Shown here: positions 25,863 through 38,194 of the stretch, piece by piece
Layout: each line of letters begins with the position of its first letter
How positions within the stretch are numbered: the first letter of the stretch is position 1
NCBI GenBank assembly: GCA_016748015.1
Contig: JAAOMT010000058.1
Location: 1 to 59,631 of the forward strand
Reading direction: 5' to 3'
DNA: 59,631 nucleotides
Source of the DNA: Geosiphon pyriformis
Lineage: Eukaryota; Glomeromycota; Glomeromycetes; Archaeosporales; Geosiphonaceae
Notes under the pieces: generated by a model
Told to the model about the DNA's origin: nothing
What the model saw: only the letters and a program-made list of their open reading frames with translations
Databases searched by the model: none
Translations under genes and position numbers: made by a program

Positions 25863-27709
25863 ATGTCTTCCTTTCAAAAACGAATACCAAAGACCTTTTT
25901 AACTGATTACGGAGCGTCAGCAATCAATTCCAAGACTCCACCGGGGATTAGGCCATCTTCGTATAATGGGCAACCTCTAATCTCAACTGGTGTACTCTCT
26001 TTTGATGATATCCTTTTTCTTTCACTTTCTCACTTCAAAGATCTCCGGGTCAAATTCTATTATTTTTAGTATTAATTTACACCATCCAACGATATTAGTT
26101 CAATGCATTCATCGAAAATCAAATACCATTTTCTGTGGGCTCTGATTTTTAAATACATATTTTAGGTGGTGGCATTCCAATAGGTTCAGTTTTATTGATT
26201 GCCGAGGATCGAAACACAAGTTACGCGAAATTGTTGATGAAGTATTTTATAGCACAGGGTTTTATACACGGTAATAAGATTTTGGTAACTAGTGGGGATG
26301 ATGATCCAAAAAATCTGGTAAAAGGATGTATGTGGATAAGTGACAGAGAGGAACGAGGCTCGGAGGATGATAAATTGAAGGGACATGGCAAAAAGGAGAA
26401 AAAACCACAGGATGGGGAGGAAGATGATGACTGTTCTAATGATGATGAAGAGGAGGGAAATTCTGAAAAAATGAAGATAGCTTGGCGTTATAAAGGAATG
26501 AAAAAACTTGGCAGTCATGTAGGCGTTGGTTTGACGTTAAATAAAGGTATACTCAAATTAGTCAAGTTTCTATTTATGATCATCAAAATGGAAATTCTAT
26601 AAATCTTCAAACCCTTTTTAGCATCGACTCTTCCATCAATATCACCTCTTCTAACTGAGTCGCCAAAACAAAATCAATTATCCTTTTGTAATACGTTTGA
26701 TCTGACAAAACGTATACCAGATGCTGTCCTGGATTCAGCCTCCTTGTGGCCTGTTGATGTTTCAAAATTGAGCCTATATGATAATCTTGATAGAATAAAT
26801 GAAAATGAAGGAAGAAACGTTTATGATCATATTTTGAGCGAGATCAGGAACGCTATTAGTGAGAATAGTCAAATGGTGTCTCAAAACGTGTTACGAGTTG
26901 CAATACACTCCATCGCGTCTCCAATGTGGCCTAATGCATCTGTGGAAGTAAGTTTTTTAATCATTCAAATAATTTCCCATGTATTATTATCTACTTAATC
27001 TATGAATTTCCACTTTTTCTATCTCAATTCAGGAATTATTCAAATTCTTTCACGCTCTACGAGGCATTCTGCGATCTTCCAATGGAACAGCTGTAGTAAC
27101 AATACCAGCCTATTTATATGCTTCTCATAATTCTGGATTATCAGACCTTCATTCTTCACCATTGATTAGGCGCGTCTCTCATATGTGTGACGCGTTGGTT
27201 GGTGTAGAGTCATTTGCTGGTATATATCAAGTCTGTCATTCAAATGCTGCGCAATCTTTAAATACGTCTAACCTACTTTTTGATAACCCTTTCTTATATA
27301 AGGGTCACCCAAAACATGTAACACTCTGTACTCGGCTCATTACAACGGTTTATTTCACGTATATAAACTTCCAACTTTGAATTCTCTTCTCGCGCCTGCG
27401 ACTAAACTATCGATACTTTCAAATGGTGGAGGAAATCAACTGGGTTTCAAATTACGGAGAAAAAAGTTTTCGATTGAAACATTTCATTTACCACCCGAAG
27501 GTGGTGTAGGTGAGAGAAGAGTTGGGGGTAGTAGTGAAGTAGAAAATGCACATGAAAATTTAAAAAAGCCCAATGTTACCGAGAAAAACGATGATGTTTC
27601 GACCTTTTTCCCAAAGAAATTTGGACCACGCACTGGTGGTTTTAACATTAAATCGGCGAGGCTGCACCATGGGAAAATGGGCACTGCCGAGGAAACTTTA
27701 GAGTTTTGA
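25863..27709 (+). CDS. ELP4: Elongator complex subunit ELP4 (PAXNEB)
   Basis: RecA-fold subunit of the Elp4-5-6 ring of Elongator, which modifies wobble uridine in tRNA. The start MSSFQKRIPKTFL (25,863) is chosen over an in-frame upstream ATG at 25,815 because it matches the family N-terminus. Blocks: YNGQPLISTGVLSFDDIL, then GGGIPIGSVLLIAEDRNTSY (Walker A-like position without a true P-loop), HGNKILVTSGDDDPKNLVK, MKIAWRYKGMKKLGS, LRGILRSSNGTAVVTIPAYL, SHMCDALVGVESFAG, LPTLNSLLAPATKLSIL and KLRRKKFSIETFHLPPEGG. An acidic, low-complexity insert (GEEDDDCSNDDEEEGNSE) sits after the first third. Ends at TGA 27,707-27,709. Convergent with AHA1. Confidence 0.9.
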
Positions 27710-28020
27710 TCAGTTTTTATTGAATGGGTTTAATAGGTTCAAGTTAATTGATCACTTTTACTAAAACTTTTATGCCTATATGTTGAGTCAAGTTTAAAAT
27801 GCTGTTCTGGCTTCTAATTTTAATCGATTGTTGATGTATTGTGATCCATTGTAATAAAAGCGTCTATGAATCCCAAGAGAATTGCATGTGCTTGATCACA
27901 TTGCTGGGAAGATCGATAAGTGGTCTTGAGTTCCGGTAACCCCTTACAAACATTCTTTAGGCCGGCCATAACTCTTTCTCTATTCCAATTTGATCGCCAT
28001 TTCATATGAGTGCACCAAAT
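27710..28020. other. Convergent 3' gap between ELP4 and AHA1
   Basis: 311 bp with both 3' UTRs. A minus-strand frame at 27,820-28,005 (61 codons, starting MKWRSNWNRERVMAGLKN) has an unexpectedly mixed composition but lies in the AHA1 3' UTR. It has no recognised domain, so I do not call it a gene. Confidence 0.5.
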
Positions 28021-29854
28021 CTAAAAAGATGTTGTGGAAGATGCAGGAGTCGGACGCGTAGAAAACACAAAACCCAAAACAATTGCGGTCAGTACTAATG
28101 CTACAGTGATTCCAAATCCCAAAGCCATACCACTACCACCACCTTCACCCTCATTATAACTACTATGCTTATGTCTACGAGTATTTCGTTTTTCTTTACT
28201 ACGAGGTTTTTGTGATGATGATGATGATGATGGTTTGGAATATCGCCGAGAAACCTCAGCAGAAGATGAAGATGTTGACGATGAAGAATTAGCACTAGAA
28301 CTATAAGGAGTAGTGAAGAATGCGTACCCGAACACGCTCTTAATTGGATTCCAGTAATAGTTTTGCCAGTTTCGACGAACAACTTCTTCCTCGCCTACTG
28401 GTACTCCTTCTTGGGTAATGTGAACACGCGTAAAGTCACTTGCTTGATCAAAGGTCAGAATGACATTTGAAAAGTGTTCTGGCATGAATATTCGAGGATG
28501 AAGAAAGTGTGGCGGTGAACATTTTTGGAAATGTTTGCTGATCAGCTATGTCTGGATATGATTGAATTTACCTTCGGGCCACGTCTTCAAACGCCAAGTT
28601 TGTGCGATTCTTTGATTCGGGATCTAGAAGAATATTGTAACAACCATTCAGCTTTGAGGCGCACTTATGGAATCGTTTTTTTTTTTAATCAAAACATACT
28701 ATTTACCAGTTCTGTGAATATCCCAGTAATATTCCCACCAAACAAACTATATGCTCCACCCACATGACGAGCCAATTCAGGTTTTGCCCTTGTCCAAATT
28801 GCTACACGTTCGGGATTGAGGTATGCTTCATAAATTTGATCAGCTGACGTTTGGAATTCTATCGTCTCGGTAAGTTTTATTGTATTCAATGACTTTTTGC
28901 CCAGAGATCGACCTGAATCTGCCTTTTCAGAGATCTTAATCGGGGATTCAACCGTAGAGTGGGATGGTGTTACAAGCTGTGTGGGATTTGAAGTAGAAAC
29001 TTCGGATGGCTTAATGTATACATCTTTGCTATGATCTACAAAAAGAAGATGTTGTATAAGAAATGCCGAAAGCAACCTGAAGAGATAAACAGCTTACTGT
29101 CAATAAGGTCTTTAGAGAAGTTCCCCAATCTTTCTCGTAAAAGAGGAACTAAATCTTTCCTCACTAAATCTTCGATAGGTTCTGTACGGCTATTTTCTTC
29201 TTCAACAGTAATATCAAACTAGGAAGAAGTATCATATAAAATCGAAAATCCAATTCATCACTGCCAAAATTATCAGTTTTGATCAATCCACATACCACAA
29301 TATCGCTTGGCTCAGTATCGTGGGCAAATTCAGGTATATGAATTGTGCCCTTGACCTCAGTACCATCCGATGCGTTGCCTGAGAAATCACAAGATTGAGT
29401 CAATTCGTCAAATTTGAAACGTTTAATAACAATGAAATTTAATAACAACCTTTTCAAACTTACCAGACCATTTTAACGTCAATTGAACGTCAAAAATAGT
29501 AATAAGCTTTCCTTTTCGATTGCTCAAATCCACATCGCCTGTACAGGTTTCAAGCTCATTGGTTTTAACTTTAATGCCTTCATGTTCTACGACAAGGTCT
29601 TTTAAATTTTTGTTTAAATAATCTTTCGCCCAGTTAATACAGTTCTTGGTCGTCCTGAAGGGGGGTTTCAATTAATTAGAGCGTTTTATCTCAAAATCTA
29701 GAAATAAATCAACTTGATCAAGAACACCATACCAATGCCTGTTCCAATAAGCGATTCAGAAAGACAAGTCAGAAGCAATTTCGGAATATCAAAGATATCA
29801 AATACAAAAAACTGAAAAAACATGCCAATTATTGACGTTTTTCCAACTACTCAT
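28021..29854 (-). CDS. AHA1: Activator of Hsp90 ATPase (Aha1) with C-terminal transmembrane segment
   Basis: Hsp90 co-chaperone that stimulates its ATPase. Exon 1 (29,854-29,826) encodes MSSWKNVNNW, the family opening. The next coding bases appear to be a 6-nt microexon (29,738-29,733) that restores the conserved W-H-W, then TTKNCINWAKDYL (from 29,654). Aha1_N continues with LETCTGDVDLSNRKGKLITIFDVQLTLKW and GTIHIPEFAHDT. A Ser/Thr-rich linker leads to the AHSA1 domain (IEFQTSADQIYEAYLNPERVA, AYSLFGGNITGIFTEL, RIAQTWRLKTWPE, HFSNVILTF, NWQNYYWNPIKSVFGYAFF). The same exon then runs on without an intron through about 60 Ser/Arg/Lys-rich residues into a hydrophobic helix (ALGFGITVALVLTAIVLGFV) and a 13-residue tail, stop TAG at 28,021. 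Ordinary Aha1 ends near the FGYAFF block, so this predicts a tail-anchored form. Confidence 0.88.
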
Positions 29855-30525
29855 GGTGTGTCTTGCAAAAATATAGAGAAACCAAGTCCTTTATGAGAAT
29901 CTTGAAATTTTTGCTGAGTAATGTCAATCAACAAAAATGTTAATTACTTATTTAGTAATCCCTATTAATATCATGTGACAATACCTATCTACACTGTGGA
30001 TTTAGAAAAATGATTATTACATTTCAACTAATTTGTTATTGAAATTAATAGTTAAAAGTAGATATTTATTTTATTGATTTGTAGTAACTAATTAATAAAT
30101 ATATTGATTCTTAAGTTGATAATTAATATATTTTCTTAAAAAAAGAAGCTTTTTATATATATTTTATTTTAAATTTTAGCACTATTTTTTTTACTAATAT
30201 TTTAACAAATTAAATATATATTTTGGCAAATTATAAGTTATTTTACCAAATTTTTAAATATTATATGGTTTAAAATATTGCATAATTTAATTATTGTATT
30301 TAATTATATTTAATTATATTTGTATAATATATAAATTAGTTTATTAATTAAATAATAATATTTTTTTATTTAAATTAATAATTTTTTCAAAATTTATTTT
30401 ATTTTAATATTTATAAGTAAAATTTCAAGCTTATAAGTTTTTTGATTAGATTATTTTATTTTGTTTTCTTTGGTAATATATTTTAAAACTTCTAATATTG
30501 TTGTTAATACTAAGTATATAGCTAT
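29855..30525. other. AT-rich spacer before the transposon-rich half
   Basis: About 670 bp that include the AHA1 5' region and then nearly pure A/T sequence. No coding frame, no repeat shared with elsewhere in the window. Confidence 0.55.
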
Positions 30526-31507
30526 TGTTATCAGATGAAATTAGAGATATTATTTAGCATGAAATTATCTTATAAATCCTATCATTAATTAGCATATATT
30601 ATCGTTTCAAATTATCACTTATTACATTAGCAAAATATCCGAAATTATCATTTAAATTAATAACCCAATTTGTACACAACACAAATATAACCTAATTGCG
30701 ATAATCAATCATGCAATACTCTGAACTATGTAACATTCAAAAGTTCACCGAAATTTGTAGAAATTTGCCGAAATAATTGATAGTTCACCAAAATATCTAA
30801 TAGTTTGCAGAAATAACTTGTAGTTCACCAAAATGTATCTTTAGTTCAGCGAAATTGTAGAAAATAGCAAAGTTCAAGTTCATAGAATAGTGTTATGATA
30901 AGTTGTATAAAAGAATAGCATCTCTCTTTGAAAAAATGTATCTTACTTTAGATTTATCACTTAGGACCATTCCTATACACACAAAAAGAAATAAATATCA
31001 AATAATTTAAAAAACCAAATTCTTTAATTATTGCACTTGGAAAATCCTCAAAACCCAACTAATGTTTTGAAATTGATTAGCTACTAATTTCAGTAAACTG
31101 TTAGTGACTCCAGGCCTGGATAGAAAAACGTTTCCCTTGATAAAATCCTATTTTTTTTACATTTCTTTTTATTTTTCTTTTCTTTTCTTATTACAATTAT
31201 TAGGGTAGCCTACAGACAAGATTCCTGTAGAAAAGTTGACTTTCACAGCAAAGTAACTACACATTTTTAGTGAGCTTCTAGATGAGCAATTCCTGGGAAA
31301 GAGTTGATGTTTATTACAACATAACTACATAAAACAACTGGCACAGAATTGGCCATTCCACTCATAAGCCCAACAAGTTCAAATTATAGGAGATAATTTG
31401 AAGATAAATTCAGTTACTGGAGGTCCAACTACTTCCTGAAAACGTGAATTCACAGCAAATTAACATTACCAACATTTAAGAAAAGAGACCAAAAACCTCT
31501 GATAACA
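30526..31507. repeat. Solo LTR with 4-bp target duplication CTAT
   Basis: Starts TGTTATCAG and ends TGATAACA, giving the TGTTA...TAACA inverted termini seen in the other LTRs of this window. It is flanked on both sides by CTAT (30,522-30,525 and 31,508-31,511). The first ~330 bp align by eye with the LTR that starts at 59,322, including a degenerate run of AGTTCACCGAAAT-like units (about 30,735-30,850). No internal coding region is attached, so it is a solo LTR left by recombination. At 982 bp it is similar in size to the LTRs of LTR-1 and LTR-3. Confidence 0.75.
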
Positions 31508-32384
31508 CTATATATAAAAATATAGTTTTTAATAATTGTTATATAAAAACTTTAAGTATACTTAAAAAAGCTGTTTTGGCAAGAAATTTTGTTGTTTTTA
31601 TGGTTTAATACTTAATAAAAAGTTATAAAAATAGAATTTAATTATATAAATCCAAATATAGAAAGTGTAGTTTAATTTATAACAATTTAATAATTCTTTA
31701 TAGCTTGTATAGATTGGTTAAATTTCTGTTAAATAATGTAATTTAACTGTTAAATATTAATAATACTATTACTATTAACTAAAATTTACATAATCAATAT
31801 GTATTTTTTTTTGGTTTGTTTAATAATATTAGTATTATTATAAGTAATTAGTGTTGTTTTGACTGGCTTAAATAACTAGTTACATATAATAAATACATAA
31901 ACTATATTTAAATTATATTTATAAAATATTTAATAAAAAAATATTATCTAATTTTATAATCAAAAAAATATGAATTTTAACAATAAATCTAAACAATAAA
32001 ACCAACTTAATTAATTTAAAATTTAAAAAAATTATATTAGATATAACTTTTTTTAATATATTAGTTTTATTAATAATAATATTTAAATTAATTTAAAAAC
32101 CAAATATAATAATTACATATTTTAATTATTAAAAAAATTAAAAAACTAAAAAATAAAACAAATATAATTATAATTTAAAAAACCATTAATAAAGTTATTG
32201 TTTTAATATTATTGGATTTTTAGAGAAAAAAAAAAAACTTCTTTTTTTTTTCTTTTCAAATATTCCCAAAGAGCATTTTTTTTGAAAAAAAAGTTTTTTT
32301 TATTTTTTCTTGCTATCTCTTACAAACATTTCTTAATCAAATAATCTTTTTGTAGTAAACCTGATTGCTGCTTTAGGTAGTGCT
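31508..32384. other. AT-rich spacer between solo LTR and LINE
   Basis: Very AT-rich, with long A and T runs at 32,220-32,310. It may include the 5' UTR of the LINE just before its ORF1 start codon. No gene seen. Confidence 0.5.
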
Positions 32385-34174
32385 ATGTCTAAGAAAAAGG
32401 CATCCAAAAAAGTTTTTCATAATTCTGTTGGGGGTTTTTTTCTTAAAAGAAGAAGATTTCTGTTGATAATGTCAAGCATTCTGAAGATGAAAAAGATATC
32501 TTTTTGGTCAAACTTGGTACTAGTAGTGGTGTATATTTAGATATGAACAGTATATCTGATGATAGTAGAGATGATGATATTTTTTTAGGTGTTGATAATA
32601 ATTTTCTTCTTGGTTTGGCAGCAAACACCTCTAAAGCTAAAAGAGTTAATATTGGTCTGGTTTGTGACTCCCTTTTTGGTTTAATCAATTATGACATGAA
32701 TGAAAATAATGAGCTTCTCCCTTTTTTTCTTAAAATTTCTTTTGATAAAAAGTAAGTTAACCCAAAAATTATTAAATCTTAAGTTGAAGTATTCATTAAT
32801 AAGTTTTTTGTTCTTAATATTAATCTTAGTGCTGTGGAAGAAAAATCAGCAATGACAAAGACTTATTTTATCAGAAAATTTTTTTCTTCAGTCAATGGTT
32901 TTGAGAGAGTCACTACTCCCTCAAAATTTGAAAAGATTATTTAATCTATTTTCACTTCAAAAAAAAAACATGGAAAAGACCATGTTATTGGCTAGTGAAA
33001 AAAGGATTATTATAAATACTAATCTCAAAAAACAAGGTATATGTTCAGATTAGGCTGTGGTCATCAAAAAAATTTTCATGGATACACCAAAAAAAATGAT
33101 CATTGTCACAGTATCTAAATTTGGTAAAATTAGGTTAATCAAGATTCAGTTGATTGGCATATGACAAAAGACTGTAGTTGAGTTTACCAAATTAGATTAG
33201 ACTGTGCAATTAACTTCAAGATGGTTCTTTCTAATTGGAAAAGACTCTATGTATGTGGCTATGGCCATAGGTAATCAAGAAACTTGGATGTTTAGAAATT
33301 GTTTTAAAGTGCTTTTGTTTACATTGTCTGTGGAAACAATGGCTTATGATTTGGGCACTTTGTTTGAAAGGACTGGTGAGAAAATTTGCATTATAAATCA
33401 GTTTTTGGAGTCTGGTAATAAGATTTGCTGTGCTATAGTTTGTTTTGAATCTGATAAAATGTTGGAATCTACATTTTGCACAGAGCCAGTTCTTGGTGGA
33501 GTAAAACTTTCTTGAACTAGGATGGATTTGATTTGATATGAAAAATGTGGGTGGTTTGATCATTCAGCTTTTGAATGTAAAGTTTTAGATATATCTATGC
33601 TGTCATTTTTGACAAAGTCTTTTAAAAAAATTGCTTTGGAAGGAAGATGCTTTTAGCTTGCTAAGTTATATGAAAAGAAGAATGTTCCAATCTCTTATTC
33701 TGCTGCTTTTGGTAACAAATCTTGGATTCAGGTGGTCTCAAATATAAGTCTTTCTGGTAGTGCTCACTTCAATTTTGATTTTGGTTTTTTTTCTTTTGGT
33801 GTCTTAAGTTTTGATGGTGTTCTATATCTTGTTTTATTAGATGTTGTATTTTTGAATACTCACTTGGCCTCCCTAGAATGCTCATTAGAACTTTTAACAA
33901 ATTAGGTTTCTCGCATGATATGCAAACTCAATAACATCAAGTTGATGTTTCTGGCTCTCTCTTCTTTTTCTTATGTTTTAACTGCCTCTATGACTGCTGA
34001 TTTGAATATAAATGCAGATATGGTTCTGGATAATCTTGGTTTGGTACCTTTTTTTCTTTCTCTTGGTTTCTCTGGTGTTTCTGATTTGGGTTCAAGTAGT
34101 TCAAAGATTTTGACTACCAAAATAGGCTCTTTGGAGTCTAAGTTGGTAATTTTTAAAGCCTCTATTGGTTCCGT
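32385..34174 (+). pseudogene. LINE ORF1 remnant (RRM-like with zinc knuckle)
   Basis: Starts MSKKKASKKVFHNSVGG. A frameshift near 32,450 switches frame to DDIFLGVDNNFLLGLAANTSK, and later fragments read QLTSRWFFLIGKDSMYVAMA, ETWMFRNCFKVLLFTLSVET and CCAIVCFESDKMLESTFCTE. These fit an RNA-binding ORF1. A knuckle follows, of which YEKCGWFDHSAFEC remains, with its first Cys replaced by Tyr. Several stops interrupt it. The C-terminal part (LESKLVIFKASIGSV) is cut by LTR-1 and finishes at 44,291-44,310 (LVKLD, then TAG). Confidence 0.7.
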
Positions 34175-35023
34175 TGTTACTCATAAAAAGAAAACAAATA
34201 TAAGAAAATAATAAACCAATAAGTGAATAGTATTTAGCACATGAGCACATTGCTCAGCAATGTGGAGCAATGTCAAAAAAACATGACACATTGTTCAGCA
34301 ATGTGGAGCAATGTCAGAAATTAGAACACATTGCTCAAAAAATCATAGCACATTGCTCGAAAATGTAAGCGATTTCATAGAACATCAATTATGTATATAT
34401 AGTGGTAACATTAGAAGTAGAAAAGACAGAATCTTTTTAGTTAAAGACCTCTTAGTTTAGATTTCATCTAGACAACTTTTCAAATCACAATAAATAACTA
34501 TTTGCTATCTAAGAAACTCACTTCTACTATCAACACTTCATGTTAATAGTAATTGATACTTAATAATACTGGAACAATAGCTTTTGATCATGGCTATTAA
34601 TAGGATACTAACTTGCAAATCACTTTGGCTTATTTCTTACATTTTTTTAATTTTTTTTATTTCTTTTCTTTGATTTTTGTTGTATACTAATTGATTAAAA
34701 AATTAAAAGTGCTGAGTTATTGACATCATGAATAACCTGGTAAAAAACCCAGAAATAAGAATAGAATTATATATATATTATTGGATAGCTTACCAGAAAA
34801 GCATGACTGCCAGAATAAATCTGGTGACCAAGCTAAGAAAGAAATTGGGAAACAACTTACAAAAAAACCATAAATAATCTCAACAAAGAATCTCTGTCCA
34901 TTATACAAAAGACTTATCAATCAAAATCTTCAGATCATATTCATCATCAAATGCAAATAGCTTTTGAGCACCAAGTTATGAGTTTGTTATTTGACTTGAG
35001 ACTTCAAGTAATTACTTGTAATA
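34175..35023 (+). repeat. LTR-1 5' LTR
   Basis: 849 bp. Near its start (about 34,240-34,380) it holds repeated units built on the palindrome ACATTGC-TCA-GCAATGT (perfect at 34,247-34,263), each followed by GGAGCAATGT. A TATATATAG string at about 34,394-34,402 is a candidate core promoter. Differences from the 3' LTR are mostly transitions. Confidence 0.85.
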
Positions 35024-35025
35024 TT

Positions 35026-35041
35026 TGGTGCTTTCTGTGAG
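35026..35041 (+). other. LTR-1 primer-binding site
   Basis: TGGTGCTTTCTGTGAG begins 2 bp after the 5' LTR. Nearly the same string follows the LTRs of LTR-2 (46,130) and LTR-3 (55,810, minus strand). TGG is the complement of a tRNA CCA end, so one host tRNA probably primes all three. Which tRNA it is cannot be told from this window. Confidence 0.65.
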
Positions 35042-35085
35042 ATATAATCTTACAGAGAACTGGCACCAACAACCATCATCTAAAA

Positions 35086-36850
35086 GTGGCAGAATCAGAA
35101 ATCATAGGAGCAAACCATTTAGGATTTGCTAAAGCCTTGTTTCAGCAGTACAGCCAACAATTAGGACTAAACAACAACCATTATTCAACAGAATCTGCTT
35201 TCAACTTCTATGTCAATGATAAAATCACTGACTGCTTAAGAAGAACAGTTAACATTGAAGCAGCAAGAGAAAACTTTTACACAGAATTATTCTAACACAC
35301 CAACTTATTAAGGAACTATAGTTTTGCACCAATAATCAGAGAAATCAACTAAACTATTAAAAGATACACCCAACAACAATTCCCTATCACCTATGCAGAC
35401 AAAGGCAAAAGAAGGTTACAAACACCAGTGATAATGCCTAAAAGAATATAACTACCAATCTGGAAGAAACAAAGAATTGAATTTCTACCATATCTATCAT
35501 ATCATCACACACCTGGAAGCACCATCAATATTACATTAGCAGGCACGTCCACATTAAATGCAACATCAACATTTGGATGATTTTCATTCCAAAGTAAACA
35601 AAAGAAAGCAGAGTTATTAGGACCATACGGCAAATATTTTGAGAGATTTAAATCACAATTACCAATGCCATCAGAGTTCCAGTCACTACCACTTCAACCA
35701 GACTTCAGAACAGCAAGTCCATGGAAAATCACTGAATCAAAAGGAGAACAAGAAGAGGAAGAAAAAGAAGAATCCGAGGATCAAGAATTTACTTACCAAA
35801 ACCCAATTACTGAAAACCTGGAATTTGAAATTCTGAATCTTTAAACTTAGCAACACTTAAATCCAGAAAATCTGGAAAGTAAAACTCCAAATATTCAGAC
35901 ACTACCAACTTAGAATAATCAAAACTCCAATCTAACTAACCAATCAAACTTACCTTTGGTAATCGTCATCAATCAACCACCAATTAATCCAATAGCCAAA
36001 CCCATATAACAACCACTTCAACAGCCACCACAACAACCCAACTTAAACCCAATGGCTTAAGCACCAATCGCAAAACTCAACAATTTTACTGGTGAAAAGA
36101 ATAACACTCAAGTATGGCTAAATGACATGGAAAAGACTATCACAGCCAATAGATGGAATAATGTCCAAGCAATGCAAGCCATTCCCTATTTTTTCAAGGA
36201 TATCACCAATTCATAGTATTAGAACTTGATTAATAAACCACAAGACTTCAATGCCTTTAAAGTGGAATTCTTAAGATACTTTAGCAACAATAACAGTATT
36301 AATTACCTAGTCAATACATTCACCACCATGAAGCAAGGAGAAACTAAAGCAGTCACTACTTACCTAGGATGCTTTCATAGAAACCTATGCCAAATTCAAG
36401 CAATTAATGCCAACTATTTCACAGCACCACAGATCTTCAATCAGTTTATCCATGGCTTGTGCAGTAGCATCTTGCAACATGTATGTCCATTGCATTCAGG
36501 CATCCTTTAAGACACAGTCATATGTGCCAGAGATTTCAAATCAGCTGAGTCTGAGACCAACCATGCCCAAGCCATTAATCTAGTGATGAATAGATCATCT
36601 GAATTGGATTCCAAATTGGAGAAATTTAGTAAAACAATTAATCAAAAGATAGAAAGATACTTAGCTAATAACAATCAGGCAATTTATTAACTACCACAAT
36701 GACACAATAATCAAGAAAACTCTAATCATTCACAGAACCAACCACATTCATCTTCATTGACCAATCAACAGTGGCAACAGGAAATGTGTATCTGTCACTA
36801 TTGTGGTAAACAAGGACATATCCAAATTGACTGCCACTAGTGTGTAAATA
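35086..36850 (+). pseudogene. LTR-1 gag (degenerate)
   Basis: Opens MAESEIIGANHLGFAKALFQ and resembles the start of LTR-3 gag (KALFQYF). The capsid-like region has AKLNNFTGEKNNTQVWLNDMEKT (only partly open), FNAFKVEFLRYFSNN and TTYLGCFHRNLCQI. It is followed by a Gln-rich stretch and an intact CCHC knuckle, CHYCGKQGHIQIDC (about 36,793-36,835). Stops at 35,295, 35,351, 36,061, 36,214 and elsewhere break it. Confidence 0.7.
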
Positions 36851-37379
36851 ACCAATGATCAAGAAATCAATATTGAAACTCTGATTGCCAGTTCTCAACT
36901 CTGAATTATCAATCAAATTCAGCACAATATCAAACCACTTACTTGCCAATGATGCAGCAACCAATCTATTAACCACCAGTATATTAACCACCAGTTTATC
37001 AACTACAGCCACCAACAATTTATCCATTACAGCCACAAGTAATTTATCAGCCACAGCCTCAAGTAATCTATCAGTCTCAACAATCAATCCAAACACTACC
37101 CCAAAACTCCACTATTATGACATCAGGAAACCCAAGACACCGAATTATACAAAACTGGAGATTGGCAATGGTTGTTCACCAACTGATCTTCAACTCCTCT
37201 TACCAACCAATGGAATCATGTTCTCGGAGTTCAAGAACTGGATATGCCCAAAACCCAAATTCTCAGAACTATTTAAGTCTTCTGGTGACCTCAGCAGATG
37301 CCCAACCCAACCACCCAAAAAACAACTAACAACAAACACTTACCAACAACATTCCACCTGCTACGATCACTGAGAATGA

Positions 37380-37830
37380 ATCTTTGGACACCATTTTTCC
37401 ATTTGAACTCAAAGAACCATCAGTTACATGATTGTTCAGTAGAGCCGTACTCAAAAAGAAACCCATCACTGCCATGTATACTGATGCAAAAGTTGATGGC
37501 CATTCTATCAAACTGATTCTAGATAGTGGATCAGCTGACAGTATCATCACAAAACAATTTATGGATCAATTAGGTCACTGAGTTGATCACGCTGTCAGTG
37601 CCAGAATTATTACCACTGATGGAGTGACTAAAACACTCATTGGAGAAATTGATAACTTCTCCATTGAAGTTAATGGCATCATTGTACTAATCAAGATACT
37701 AGTAATGAAAGCCACCCAATACCAAGCTCTAGTTGGTAATGACTGGTTGTCCAAAACAAATGCCACTCTTGATTGAAACACACAAGAACTCCAACTTAGT
37801 CAAAATGGTTGACACACATGTATACCAGCC
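37380..37830 (+). pseudogene. LTR-1 retropepsin-like protease
   Basis: Aspartic protease with the active-site block LILDSGSADSIITKQFMDQLG, still with the DSG triad residues. It continues to IGEIDNFSIEVNGI and ALVGNDWLSKTNATLD. A TGA after LGH and another after TLD interrupt the frame. It processes Gag-Pol in the intact family. Confidence 0.75.
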
Positions 37831-38194
37831 ACATGTGGCCATTTCAAGACCACCAACACACCAGCACCACTTATTAATTTTGAGAAAGAGAAGTTGAAGC
37901 CAACATGGGAGGCATATCAAGTCTTGTGGACCAATGAGGACCACAATGAGCTGCCACCAATACTCTCATGAAATGACAATGTAAAGAGAAAGCAAAGAGA
38001 AAAACCTACCTGGGAGACTGACAATCTGATCTGAACCAACAACGATGAAAATGAGCTGACACCAAACTGGAAATGGGAAGAAGAAAATGATAAGAGAAAG
38101 AGAAAAGGGAAGAAAGAAGAAACAATACCCACTAACACCACTTCTTCTAACTCCTACATCTACACTACACAACAATGATCTACTTATTGCTGAC

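Noticed and set aside
28101-28382. His-rich open frame on the minus strand
   Set aside because: Alternate frame of the Ser-rich AHA1 tail (TCA/ATC codons read as CAT).
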